Origin: Cellulomonas sp. SLBN-39 | GTDB lineage: Bacteria > Actinomycetota > Actinomycetes > Actinomycetales > Cellulomonadaceae | DNA length: 64,000 nucleotides | Assembly: GCF_006715865.1 (NCBI RefSeq) | Contig: NZ_VFOA01000001.1 | Span: 310,001 to 374,000 of the forward strand | Reading direction: 5' to 3' | Part shown: one piece after another, positions 43,730-52,390 of the stretch | Layout of the letters: every line of letters starts with the position of its first letter | Numbering within the stretch: position 1 is the first letter of the stretch | Made by a program: the position numbers and the translations under genes | The notes under the pieces: generated by a model | Databases searched by the model: none | What the model saw: the letters and a program-made list of their open reading frames with translations, nothing else | What the model was told of the DNA's origin: nothing

Positions 43730-44720
43730 GCCTCGGCAGCACCAGGCCGAGCCCGACGGCGGCGCCGAGCAGGAGGAGCTGCGCCCACGGGACGGCCCAC
43801 GTCGCGGCCGTGAGCGACCGCGGCTCGGCCGAGCCCGCCCCCAGGCCGACGCCCTCGACGAGCACGTCGACGTCGGCGCGGGCCCGCCCCAGCGGCCACA
43901 CGCCGTCGACCTGGACCTGGCGCACGAGGACGTCGCCGGGCAGGAGCTCGGGCAGCTCGTCGACGACCTCGACGGCGGCCGCTCCCCCGGGGCCCGCGAC
44001 GCGCACCGCGGCCGTGCCCGCCAGCCGGGTGCCGCCCGTGTTCTCCACCGTGTAGGTCACGAGCGCCGCGGCCGGGGCGAACGGGTTCGCCGAGCCGGCG
44101 ACCTCGACCGCGCCGTCGCGCGCGGCGACCGCGGAGACGGCCTCGCCGGCGACGCGCACGTGCACGCGCGCGCCCATCCGCCGGTCGACCTGCACGGTCT
44201 GCCCCGGCTGGGACGTGCGCAGCGACGTGACGACCCCGCCGGCGTGGTCCCCGGGGCGCGCGTCGGCAGGCACCTCGACGACGAACGGCACCTCGACCTC
44301 GGCTCCCGGCGCCAGCTCGACGGACGCCCGGTCGACGCGGACCCACGTGCCGAGGCCGGTCGACGGCGTGCCGGGGGCGAGGAGGTCGAGGGCCCCGGAC
44401 GGCGTGGTGAAGGCGTCGGCGGCGTAGACGTCGAGGGTCAGCGGGTCGGCGCCGTGGTTCGTGACGACGAGGACGTCGTCCACGACGTCGCCCGGCTCGA
44501 CCTCGTAGACGAAGTTCGCCCGCGCCGTGCCGTCGGCGGCCACCGCAGGCCGCACGCCCCACGAGACGGCGCCGTCGACCGCCGTGGTCGTGGTCGCGCT
44601 CGCGCTCGCGGGGACGGTCGCCGCGGCTGCGGGGACGGCGAGGGCGAGCGCTGACGCGAGGGCCGCGGTCGCGGCGACGAGCAGCGCCCGGACCGGGGCG
44701 GGCAGGGACGTTCGGGGCAC
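43698..44720 (-). CDS. DUF916/WxL-interacting-type surface protein with C-terminal anchor
   Basis: A protein of 340 residues with a signal peptide (about 1-34, ending AVPAAAA). The DUF916-like domain shows VSWGVRPA, FVYEVEPGDVVDDVLVVTN, VDRASVELAPGAEVEVPFVV and PGDHAGGVVTSL. A second beta domain and a C-terminal membrane segment (WAQLLLLGAAVGLGLVL) follow. In Firmicutes such proteins bind peptidoglycan and partner WxL proteins. It lies next to and downstream of an HtaA protein that ends in a WxL-like domain, so it probably helps hold that receptor (inference). Confidence 0.75.
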   Translation of the reverse strand: MPRTSLPAPVRALLVAATAALASALALAVPAAAATVPASASATTTTAVDGAVSWGVRPAVAADGTARANFVYEVEPGDVVDDVLVVTNHGADPLTLDVYAADAFTTPSGALDLLAPGTPSTGLGTWVRVDRASVELAPGAEVEVPFVVEVPADARPGDHAGGVVTSLRTSQPGQTVQVDRRMGARVHVRVAGEAVSAVAARDGAVEVAGSANPFAPAAALVTYTVENTGGTRLAGTAAVRVAGPGGAAAVEVVDELPELLPGDVLVRQVQVDGVWPLGRARADVDVLVEGVGLGAGSAEPRSLTAATWAVPWAQLLLLGAAVGLGLVLPRLSARAPRPGP

Positions 44721-44752
44721 GGTGGTTCTCCCGGGGGGCGAGGAGGGACGCG

Positions 44753-44789
44753 CCGGACGACCCGGACCGCGGGGGGCCGGGTCGTCCGG
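44753..44789 (-). terminator. Hairpin between htaA and the DUF916 gene
   Basis: A perfect 13-bp stem, CCGGACGACCCGG and its complement, with an 11-base loop lies in the 115-base gap between the two minus-strand genes. It has no T-run. It may end some htaA transcripts and so lower DUF916 expression, or stabilise the htaA message. Confidence 0.6.
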
Positions 44790-44835
44790 TGGTGAGGGCC
44801 GGCGGAGGGGAGGTCCGGCCCCGGTCGGGACGCCG

Positions 44836-46617
44836 TCAGGACAGCGCGGTGAGGACGAGCGTCGTGCTGTAGCTGCCCGGCTCGGTCGTCAGGGGCGCGA
44901 GCAGGCTCAGGCCGGCGTCGACCGCGACGGAGCCCGCCGCGTGCCCGGCGGGCGCCGAGACCAGCGTGCGCGACGAGCGCAGGCCGTCCGACGCGGCCGT
45001 CCCCGGGGCGACGGTGGCGCCGGCGACCGCACCGACGGTGTTCGTGCCGAGGGCGGGGCTCCAGCCGAGCGACTGGCCGCCGAACGTGAGCGCACCGTCG
45101 GCGGTGGCGAAGTCCCCGACCTGACCGCTGAGCGACCACGCGGGCGCACCGGCGCGGGTGTCGGTGACCGTGACGGTGCGCAGGGCGCCGGACGCGCCGA
45201 ACCCGGCGGCCGTCGGCTGGGCGACGCCCAGGCTGACCGCGGACGTGCCGCCGTCGATCGCCCAGACGAACTCGCCCGGCCCGGGCTCCTCGGGGTCGAC
45301 CTCCTCCGGGATGTCGACGACGACGGGCAGCCCGTCCGCGTCGACGAACGTCAGCGGCGTGACGGTGTCCAGGCCGCGGTACGGGGAGGCCTGCGCCGCG
45401 AAGGTGACGACGTTGAGCGGGGTGACCGACGCGTCGTAGGTGGTCGCGCCCTTCGTGTAGACCGGCTTGACGTCGGTGAAGTGCACGACGAAGGAGCCGT
45501 CGGCGCCGAGCGTGGCGCCGGTCGACGTCTCCGCACCCGCGAACGACGTCCGCACCCACTTCGCGTACTGGAACGGTGCGGGGCTCAGGTGCCAGTCGTC
45601 ACCGACGAGCGGACCGACGGCGACGTAGACGCCCGCCGAGGTGCCGTCGGTGGCCGCCGTGAAGCCGGTGCCGGTGACGGTGATGTCGGTCGTGCCGTCG
45701 AGCGCGAGCGTCGTCGTGGAGACCGCGACCTGCGGGGTCGCCGGTGCCGGGACGTCCTCGGCGACCGTGAACGCGACGTCCACGGGCAGCGCGGGCTTGT
45801 TGTCCTGCATGCCGCCGCAGCCGGTCGAGTAGAAGTGCGGGCGGACCGAGGCCGGGACGGCGCCGACGAACCCTGGCGCCCAGGAGCCCCACCAGCCGGT
45901 GGCGCCGCCGGTCGCGGTGCACGTCGTGGTCTGCGCGGCGCTGTCGGTCGTCGTCACGGTCACGCCCTGGTAGTCGGGCGAGAACCGGACCTCGCCGTCA
46001 CCGGTCACGTCGATCGACCCCTCGTCGAACGTGAGCACGGTGATCCGGCCGTAGGCCGTCTCGGCGACGGGGTTGCCGCTCATGTCGGTGCCCGCCCCGA
46101 GCGTGAAGTCGAACGACAGCTCGCCCGAGCCGTCGGCCGCGACCTCCAGGCGCGGGTCGGAGTAGACCTCGTTCGGGGCGTTGAACTGGGCCGGGTAGGC
46201 GTTCACGGTGTAGCTGCCGTCCCAGGCGAGGTCGACGGCGCCCGTCACGGGGTCGGCGGTGCCGGTGCCGCCCGTGAAGCGCACCGCGTTGGGCGTCTGG
46301 CCGGCCTTGCTCGTCGGGAACGACGTGGCGGGCACGGGGTCGACCAGGTACTCCTGCTGGGTGCCGCCCGAGACGCTGCCGGTGAGCACCGTCGCGGCGC
46401 CCGTCAGGTCCTTGAAGGTCCAGGCCCCGAAGATGCCGACCTGGGCGTAGCCGCTCAGGCCCCAGGTGAACGTCGCGTCGTCCACGTCCTGCACGGCCGC
46501 GCTCGCGGGGGCGGCGGCGACGAGGGTCGCCGTCCCGCCGAGCACGAGCGCACCGAGGCCGGCCATCGTGCGCGTGCGCCACGTGGCGCCGCGTCGACCG
46601 GTCGCTGCAGTGAACAT
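44836..46617 (-). CDS. htaA: HtaA-domain heme-binding surface protein with WxL-like C-terminus
   Basis: A protein of 593 residues. The signal peptide ends near ASA (about residue 41). An HtaA domain (about 45-283) has DDATFTWGLSGYAQVG, WDGSYTVNAY and HFYSTGCGGMQ. A second beta module (about 295-428) contains TGTGF and GVYVAVG and resembles part of the protein at 47976. The last 145 residues (about 450-593) look like a WxL domain, with AWSLSGQVGDF (W494) and the ending YSTTLVLTAL. There is no membrane segment or LPxTG motif, so wall retention through the WxL-like domain is inferred. HtaA proteins take up heme in corynebacteria. An iron box overlaps its promoter. Confidence 0.88.
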   Translation of the reverse strand: MFTAATGRRGATWRTRTMAGLGALVLGGTATLVAAAPASAAVQDVDDATFTWGLSGYAQVGIFGAWTFKDLTGAATVLTGSVSGGTQQEYLVDPVPATSFPTSKAGQTPNAVRFTGGTGTADPVTGAVDLAWDGSYTVNAYPAQFNAPNEVYSDPRLEVAADGSGELSFDFTLGAGTDMSGNPVAETAYGRITVLTFDEGSIDVTGDGEVRFSPDYQGVTVTTTDSAAQTTTCTATGGATGWWGSWAPGFVGAVPASVRPHFYSTGCGGMQDNKPALPVDVAFTVAEDVPAPATPQVAVSTTTLALDGTTDITVTGTGFTAATDGTSAGVYVAVGPLVGDDWHLSPAPFQYAKWVRTSFAGAETSTGATLGADGSFVVHFTDVKPVYTKGATTYDASVTPLNVVTFAAQASPYRGLDTVTPLTFVDADGLPVVVDIPEEVDPEEPGPGEFVWAIDGGTSAVSLGVAQPTAAGFGASGALRTVTVTDTRAGAPAWSLSGQVGDFATADGALTFGGQSLGWSPALGTNTVGAVAGATVAPGTAASDGLRSSRTLVSAPAGHAAGSVAVDAGLSLLAPLTTEPGSYSTTLVLTALS

Positions 46618-46664
46618 CGATGTCCTTTCGTCAGCCTCCCCGCGGAACGCGGGGTGGATGATAG

Positions 46665-46683
46665 TTAGGTTAGCCTTACCTAA
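46665..46683. promoter_or_regulatory. DtxR/IdeR-type iron box in the htaA promoter
   Basis: TTAGGTTAGCCTTACCTAA differs from a perfect DtxR/IdeR palindrome at one position. On the minus strand it overlaps a -10 (TAACCT, 46667-46672) set 17 bases from a -35 (TTGTCG, 46690-46695). The box therefore covers the htaA promoter. Confidence 0.92.
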
Positions 46684-46713
46684 TTAGGACGACAAGTCCC
46701 GTTCGGGTGGCCC

Positions 46714-47979
46714 TCACCGCGCCCACGGCAGCACGAGCCAGCCCTTGACGAACCCCACGACCGCCACCGACGCCGCCCCGAGCAGCCCCGCGACGGACCA
46801 CGCCAGCGCCTGGCCCTCGAGCACGAACCACCCCGTCACGGCCGCCGCCGCGGGGATCAGCGAGGCCGCCGCCAGCACCGTCGACGCCTGCAGCGCGGCC
46901 ACCGCCGCGGCGGGCCCGGCCGACGCGACGTCGGAGGCCGCCGCCACGGCGCGCGCCACGGGGGACGACGCGCCGCCCGACGCCGCGGACCCGCCCGACG
47001 CCCCGGCCACCGGGACCGCCGGGACGGCCGCGCCCGGGGGCGCGACCGGCGCAGGGACCGGCGACGACGCGTCCCAGCTGACCGCCACCGGCGTCGCCGG
47101 CTTGGCCGCGTCCCGCGCCCCGCCGCTCGTGTACCAGTACGACGCCTGCCCCGTCCGGGCCTGGAAGCGCACGAGGTCCTGCGGGAACGCTCCCCAGAAG
47201 GCGGCGTTCGACGCGTCCCGCGCCGCCTGCGCCGTCCCGCCGGCCGGCACGTCGACCCGCACCCCGAGGTACTCGGGCGTGACCGTGAACCCGTCCGGCC
47301 CCAGCTCCACGCCGCGCAGCGTCGCGAGCGTGACCGACGTCGGCGGGACCGGCGCCCACTCGCCCGCGTCGGCCATGCTCGCCGCGTACCCCGACGCCGT
47401 GGCCGTCAGCGTGCCCGTGCCGTCCGCCTCGACGGTCAGCACCGGGTCCGACGCCGACCAGTACGTCATGCCGCCGTAGAAGGCCACGGTGAAGGACCCC
47501 GTCCACCGGACCGTCGCGGTCCCCTCGTCGAGGTCCACCGAGCCGACCCCGCCGTCGAGCACCACCTGGTTCTCGGACGCGCTCGCGGGCGACGACGCCT
47601 GCACCGGCCGCCCGTCGCGGTCCAGGCAGCGGCCCGCCCAGGTGGCGGTGCGCCACGCGCCGGTCGCGTCCGGCTTCTCGACCCTGACGTCGCCGTCGGT
47701 CGCGGCCCACAGCCCGTCGTCCTGCGTCCACACGCGCGAGGAGCCCGCGTCGCCGGCACGGCCCGCCGACAGGAAGTTGCACCCGCCGGCGTAGGCCCCG
47801 CCGCCGACCTCGAGGTTGAGCCCCCAGCGCAGCTGGGCGTCCGTGACCTCAAGACCGCCGACGTCGGGGATGACCACCTCGACCTCGACGTCGTCGGCCA
47901 CCGCGGCAGGAGCCGCCGCCAGCACGGCCCCCAGGGCGAGCACGGCCGCCGACGCGGCGCGCAGCAGGCGCGCGCTCAT
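46714..47979 (-). CDS. HtaA/HtaB-like heme-binding membrane-anchored protein
   Basis: A protein of 421 residues. Signal peptide about 1-28 (LAAAPAAVA). One HtaA domain (about 38-285) shows DAQLRWGLNLEVGGGAY, WTGSFTVAFYGG, SDPVLTVEADGTG and ASYWYTSG. An Ala/Pro/Ser-rich linker leads to two hydrophobic stretches at the end (WSVAGLLGAASVAVVGFVKG). It probably relays heme at the membrane to the HmuT lipoprotein. The ATG overlaps the stop of the preceding gene (ATGA). Confidence 0.85.
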   Translation of the reverse strand: MSARLLRAASAAVLALGAVLAAAPAAVADDVEVEVVIPDVGGLEVTDAQLRWGLNLEVGGGAYAGGCNFLSAGRAGDAGSSRVWTQDDGLWAATDGDVRVEKPDATGAWRTATWAGRCLDRDGRPVQASSPASASENQVVLDGGVGSVDLDEGTATVRWTGSFTVAFYGGMTYWSASDPVLTVEADGTGTLTATASGYAASMADAGEWAPVPPTSVTLATLRGVELGPDGFTVTPEYLGVRVDVPAGGTAQAARDASNAAFWGAFPQDLVRFQARTGQASYWYTSGGARDAAKPATPVAVSWDASSPVPAPVAPPGAAVPAVPVAGASGGSAASGGASSPVARAVAAASDVASAGPAAAVAALQASTVLAAASLIPAAAAVTGWFVLEGQALAWSVAGLLGAASVAVVGFVKGWLVLPWAR

Positions 47980-49109
47980 CGCACCGCTCCCGACGGCAGC
48001 ACCGCGACCGCACCGGCCCGCCGCCGACGGCGGGCGGTCACCGCCGACGACACGACGAGGACGACGAGGAGCAGGGCCGCGACGCCGACGGCGACGGTCG
48101 CGGGCGTCGTCACGGGGGGCTCGGCGGCGGCCCCCGCGGCCGCGGCCGCCACGACGGGGTCCGCGACCACGGTCAGCTCGACCTCGGCCACCGCGCCCGA
48201 CGCCGCGGCGGTCAGGCCCAGCACGTGCGTGCCCGGGCGCAGGTCCGCGGGCAGCTGGAGGACGCCCGCCACCTCGCCGTGCGCGCCGGCGACGAGCGGA
48301 CCCAGCGCCGCCAGGCCGCCCGCGAGCGCCGCCACGACCTGCTCCCCCGGGGTGAAGCCCTGCCCGGTGAAGCCCACGACACGCCCCTGCACGACCGTGG
48401 TCGAGTCGACGCCGACGCGCACCGCGCCCGGGGTCGGGGCGGCCGCGGTGGTCGGTGCGCCGCTGGTGGCGGGGGCCGGGGCGGCGGCGGGCTCATCGCT
48501 CGCGGGCGCGGGTACGACGGCGGCCCCCCGGGGCACCACGTCGACGGGCGTGAACGTCTCGTTGGTGGCGTTCTTCACGCCGTGCGCGCCGATCGTGATG
48601 ACGCCGCACGTGACCTGCGTGCAGTCGACCTCGGTCGGCGCTCCCGAGCGGTCCGTCGCGGTGAACCGGGCGCCGGGGACGAGGAGGGTCGTGCTCCACG
48701 TGCCGCCGGCGTCGACGACCCCACCGTTGGCCGCGGCCGCGGTGTCGGACCCCGGGAACGCGACGAACCGCTGGTGACCGGCGTTGTCGGCGCTCTCGCT
48801 GTCGGGGACGTAGCGCAGGTCCTGCCCGGTCAGGCCGCCCTGCGAGGGGCGCCAGGAGCCGGTGGTGTCGACCCAGCCGAACAGCACGTAGATGCCGCCG
48901 TGGGCGGACGGCACCGACTGGAAGCCCGTCCCGGTCAGCGTCAGCGTCGTCGTGCCGTCCGCCGCGACGGCCGCGCGGCCGTCCAGACCCACCACGTCGA
49001 CGCGTGCCGCGGCGGCCGCGGGGCCTGCCGGGGCCACGAGCCCGAGGGCGACGAGGACCAGCAGCACGGTGAGCGCCGGCACGGTCCGGTTCCGGAGGGC
49101 TGCGGTCAC
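47976..49109 (-). CDS. Surface protein sharing a module with HtaA, membrane anchored
   Basis: A protein of 377 residues. The signal peptide ends near AAAAA (residue 35). The first module (about 40-192) has TLTLTGTGF, GGIYVLFGWVD and GAHGVKNATNETFTPVDV, matching the middle of the HtaA protein. It includes a cysteine pair at DCTQVTC. After an Ala/Thr/Pro linker, a second beta domain (about 236-325) contains TGQGFTPGEQVV. A membrane segment and an RRRRR tail end it. Overlaps couple it to hmuV and the HtaB-like gene. A role in handling heme at the surface is inferred from context only. Confidence 0.78.
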   Translation of the reverse strand: MTAALRNRTVPALTVLLVLVALGLVAPAGPAAAAARVDVVGLDGRAAVAADGTTTLTLTGTGFQSVPSAHGGIYVLFGWVDTTGSWRPSQGGLTGQDLRYVPDSESADNAGHQRFVAFPGSDTAAAANGGVVDAGGTWSTTLLVPGARFTATDRSGAPTEVDCTQVTCGVITIGAHGVKNATNETFTPVDVVPRGAAVVPAPASDEPAAAPAPATSGAPTTAAAPTPGAVRVGVDSTTVVQGRVVGFTGQGFTPGEQVVAALAGGLAALGPLVAGAHGEVAGVLQLPADLRPGTHVLGLTAAASGAVAEVELTVVADPVVAAAAAGAAAEPPVTTPATVAVGVAALLLVVLVVSSAVTARRRRRAGAVAVLPSGAVR

Positions 49110-50011
49110 GGGACGACCTCGCAGGGACGGGCGGCGGCGGCCGCAGGGTGGTCGGCGGGATGGTCGGCGGGCTGGTCCGCGCCGTGGTGCGCGGACGGGG
49201 CGGGGTCGCCGACGGGGCGGGGCCTGCGCACCGGGAGGATCACGACCTCGTCGGTCCCGGCGCGCGGCACGACCTCGAGCGGGTGGCCGTACACCTCGGT
49301 GAGCAGGGCCGACGTGAGGACGGCGCGCGGCGGGCCGTCGGCCGCGACCCGGCCGCCGGCCAGGACGACGACGCGGTCCGCGTACGCGGCGGCGAGCGTG
49401 AGGTCGTGCAGCACGACGACGACCGCGCAGCCGTCGCCGGCCGCGGCACGGGCGCGGGCGAGGACGGCCTCCTGGTGCCGCACGTCGAGCGCGGCCGTCG
49501 GCTCGTCGAGGAGCAGGACCCGGCCGTCCTGGGCGAGCACCCGGGCGAACGCGGCGCGGGCCCGCTCCCCGCCGGACAGCGTCGGGAACGTGCGGTCGGC
49601 GAGGGGGACGACGTCGGCCGCGACGAGCGCGCGGTCCACGACGGCGTCGTCGTCGGCCTCCTGCGGGGTCCCGCGCCACGGGTGCCGTCCCATGGCGACG
49701 ACCTCGCGGACCCGGAACGGGAAGGACACCCGGACCTCCTGGAGCATGACGGCCCGCTGTCTCGCCAGGTCCGTCAGGGGCAGGTCGCGCACGTCGACGC
49801 CGTCGAGGAGCACCCGCCCCGCGTCGGGGTGCGGCTCGCCGGCCAGGACGCCGAGGAGGGTGGACTTGCCGGCGCCGTTGGGTCCGACGAGGGCGACGAG
49901 CTCGCCCCCGCGCACGTCGAGGTCGATGCCGTCGAGCACCCGGTGCGCGCCGTACGCGACGTGGACGCCCCGCGCGGCGAGGACGACGCCGCCGGGCGCC
50001 GTCGCGGTCAC
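49106..50011 (-). CDS. hmuV: Heme ABC transporter ATPase
   Basis: A protein of 301 residues. Walker A GPNGAGKS, signature LSGGERARAAF, Walker B VLLLDEPTAALD and switch histidine VVLHDLT are present. The last 40 residues are His/Pro/Ala-rich (HHGADQPADHPADHP). It powers the HmuU permease. GTGA overlaps occur on both sides. Confidence 0.94.
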   Translation of the reverse strand: MTATAPGGVVLAARGVHVAYGAHRVLDGIDLDVRGGELVALVGPNGAGKSTLLGVLAGEPHPDAGRVLLDGVDVRDLPLTDLARQRAVMLQEVRVSFPFRVREVVAMGRHPWRGTPQEADDDAVVDRALVAADVVPLADRTFPTLSGGERARAAFARVLAQDGRVLLLDEPTAALDVRHQEAVLARARAAAGDGCAVVVVLHDLTLAAAYADRVVVLAGGRVAADGPPRAVLTSALLTEVYGHPLEVVPRAGTDEVVILPVRRPRPVGDPAPSAHHGADQPADHPADHPAAAAARPCEVVP

Positions 50012-51048
50012 GCCCAGCCTCCCGCGGTCCGGCGGGTCCGGCGGATGAGCCAGAAGAAGAACGGGCCGCCGACGAGCGCGGTGAGCATGCCGATCGGCAG
50101 GTCGGCGTAGGGCACGGCGGTGCGGGCCACGAGGTCGGCTCCGAGGAGCAGCACGGCACCGCCGAGCGCGGACGCGGGCACGAGGACCGCGTGCCCGGGG
50201 CCGACGACCATGCGCACCACGTGCGGCACGACGAGCCCGACGAAGGCGATCACGCCGACGAACGCGACGGCGGCGGCGGTGAGCACGGCCACGACGACGA
50301 CGGCGGTGAGCCGCAGCCGCTCGACGTCGACACCGAGGTGCCGGGCGTTGCGCTCGCCGAGCGCGAGCAGGTCGAGGCGGCGGGCCAGCAGGAGGGCGGC
50401 CACGACGCCCAGCGCGACGAGCGGCGCGACGACGCCGACGTACGCCCACCGGGTGCCGTTGAGGCTGCCGAGCTGCCAGAACACGATCTGCTCCCGGGCC
50501 TGGGTGTCGCCGAGGAAGGTGAGGAACGCGACCGCGGCACCGCCGACGGCGTTGACGGCGACGCCGGTCAGGACGAGCGTGACGACCTCGGTGCGCCCGC
50601 CGGCGCGGGCGGTGGCGTAGACCACGAGCGTGGCGACGAGGCCGCCGACGAAGGCGAGCAGCGCCACGGTCCAGGGCCCGGCGAACGCCCACCCGGTGAC
50701 GATGACGAGGCAGGCCCCCACGGCGGCGCCCGACGAGACGCCGACGACGCCCGGGTCCGCGAGGGGGTTGCCGAACACCCCCTGCATGACCGCACCGCCG
50801 GTGGCCAGCGCGGCGCCGACGAGCAGGGCCATGGCGACCCGCGGGAACCGGACGGTCCACAGGGCCGCGTCACCGTGGGGGTGGGTCGGCACCGGACCCA
50901 CGTCGAGGCCGACGCGGTGCAGCAACGAGCCGAGCACCTCGGCGGGCGGCACGTGGAGCTGCCCGGTGCCGGCCGAGACCAGGGTGAGCACGACGACGGC
51001 GACCCCGAGGCCCCCGAGGAGCAGCGCCCGGGCGGGTGCCGGGCTCAC
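50008..51048 (-). CDS. hmuU: Heme ABC transporter permease (FecCD family)
   Basis: A protein of 346 residues with about ten membrane segments. FecCD/BtuC-family stretches include RFPRVAMALLVGAALATGG, QGVFGNPLADPGVVGVSSGA and VPHVVRMVVG. It forms the heme channel with HmuV. The GTG overlaps the hmuT stop. Confidence 0.94.
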   Translation of the reverse strand: MSPAPARALLLGGLGVAVVVLTLVSAGTGQLHVPPAEVLGSLLHRVGLDVGPVPTHPHGDAALWTVRFPRVAMALLVGAALATGGAVMQGVFGNPLADPGVVGVSSGAAVGACLVIVTGWAFAGPWTVALLAFVGGLVATLVVYATARAGGRTEVVTLVLTGVAVNAVGGAAVAFLTFLGDTQAREQIVFWQLGSLNGTRWAYVGVVAPLVALGVVAALLLARRLDLLALGERNARHLGVDVERLRLTAVVVVAVLTAAAVAFVGVIAFVGLVVPHVVRMVVGPGHAVLVPASALGGAVLLLGADLVARTAVPYADLPIGMLTALVGGPFFFWLIRRTRRTAGGWA

Positions 51049-52160
51049 GCGTCGTCCTGGCCCGGTGCGTACAGCGCGACCGCGAGCGCGTCGAGCACGT
51101 CCGCCGTCGCCGGCCCGAAGCTCAGCACCTGGGAGTCGGCCATGTCGACGACGCGGCGCCGCTCGCCGGCCGGGGTGCTCGCCACCGCCGGCAGGCGCTC
51201 GAGCAGCCCGTCGACCCCCCCGACGGACTCGAGGCCGTCGGTCATCATGAGGATCACGTCGGGTGCGGCGGTGACGAGGCCCTCGTCGTTGAGCGGGCGC
51301 ATGCCCTCCCAGCCGATCTCGCCGGCGACGTCGACGCCGCCGACCGCCTCCACGAGCGAGTCGGCGCCGGACCCCTCGCCGAACAGGTAGTAGACGCCGG
51401 CCTGGCCGCGGGCGTAGAGGAACATGATCCGCAGCCGGTCGGCCGGGTCCGCGGGGGCGACGGCCGCGATCTCGGCGATCTTCGCGTCGATCTCGGTCCT
51501 GGCCCGCTGGGCGAGCTCCTCGCCCTGGTCGGGGACGCCGAGCGCGTCGGCGACCTGCTGGACGAGGTCGCCGACGGTCGTCACGTCGCGGCGGGAGTCG
51601 ACGACGACGACGGGGACGCCCGCGTCGCGGACCTGGAGCACCGCGTCCCAGGGACCGAGGGTGGTGTCGGTGACGACCACGGTGGGGGCGAGCTCGAGGA
51701 TCGCCTCGGCGGACAGGTCGTGCCCCCCGGTGGTGACCAGGGGCCGGTCGGCGATCTCGGCGAACCCCGAGGAGACGTCCCGGCCCACGACGTTGTCGCC
51801 GAGACCGAGCTCGAAGACCGTGCGCGAGAGCGTGCCGTACACGTCGAGCGCCAGGATGCGGCTGACGTCCGTGACCGTGACGGACGTGCCCTGCACGTCG
51901 ACGACGCTCGCGGGCAGCTGCGGCTGCGGGTCGTCGGCGACGGGGCGCACGGCGGCGTCGGCGACGACCGCGGTGCTCGGCCCCTCGAGCGCGCGGGGGT
52001 CGGCGACCGGCGCGACGTCGGCCAGGCGGGCACCGCCGTCGGCGACGGGCCCGGCCGCGCCCCCGAGCGTGCTGCACGCGGCCAGCGCCGCCGTCGCCGT
52101 CAGGGCGGCGGCCGTCCTCGCCAGCCGCCGCCAGGTCGCTGCCGCGCGCACGCCGCCCAC
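51045..52160 (-). CDS. hmuT: Heme-binding lipoprotein of the ABC importer
   Basis: A protein of 371 residues. The lipobox ALAACS places the lipid on C29. The fold is the cluster A-8 type (LALDVYGTLSRTVFELGLGD, APTVVVTDTTLG, APDVILMM). It should receive heme from the HtaA proteins and pass it to HmuUV. First gene of the hmuTUV-47976-46714 operon, with an iron box 36 bases upstream of the GTG. Confidence 0.93.
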   Translation of the reverse strand: MGGVRAAATWRRLARTAAALTATAALAACSTLGGAAGPVADGGARLADVAPVADPRALEGPSTAVVADAAVRPVADDPQPQLPASVVDVQGTSVTVTDVSRILALDVYGTLSRTVFELGLGDNVVGRDVSSGFAEIADRPLVTTGGHDLSAEAILELAPTVVVTDTTLGPWDAVLQVRDAGVPVVVVDSRRDVTTVGDLVQQVADALGVPDQGEELAQRARTEIDAKIAEIAAVAPADPADRLRIMFLYARGQAGVYYLFGEGSGADSLVEAVGGVDVAGEIGWEGMRPLNDEGLVTAAPDVILMMTDGLESVGGVDGLLERLPAVASTPAGERRRVVDMADSQVLSFGPATADVLDALAVALYAPGQDDA

Positions 52161-52196
52161 CGCCTTCGTCGTGGAGGTGCGACGCGCCCGCGTCGC

Positions 52197-52215
52197 AGAG
52201 GTGAGCCTAACCTCA
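52197..52215. promoter_or_regulatory. DtxR/IdeR-type iron box in the hmuT promoter
   Basis: AGAGGTGAGCCTAACCTCA fits the 19-bp iron-box consensus. On the minus strand it covers a candidate -10 TAGGCT (52204-52209) facing a -35 TTGGAT (52229-52234) 19 bases away. Iron-loaded repressor would silence the uptake operon. Confidence 0.87.
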
Positions 52216-52390
52216 GTGAGGTTTGCCTATCCAACCCTCCGCGCGGTGGTGTGCGCCACACCTCCCGCGCACGACGACGGCCGCCGCCCGGGCGGGGCGG
52301 CGGCCGTCGGGGCCGGGCCAGGAGCACGTCCGGGCCGTCACGCGTCGTGACGGGCCGGGTGACGGGACCGGGCGAGGGACGGGACGGGCG

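Noticed and set aside
43698..52160. Defence or secretion island between hom and lysA
   Set aside because: All genes there fit heme capture, transport or breakdown or are surface proteins tied to them. No nuclease, helicase, toxin or secretion ATPase is present.
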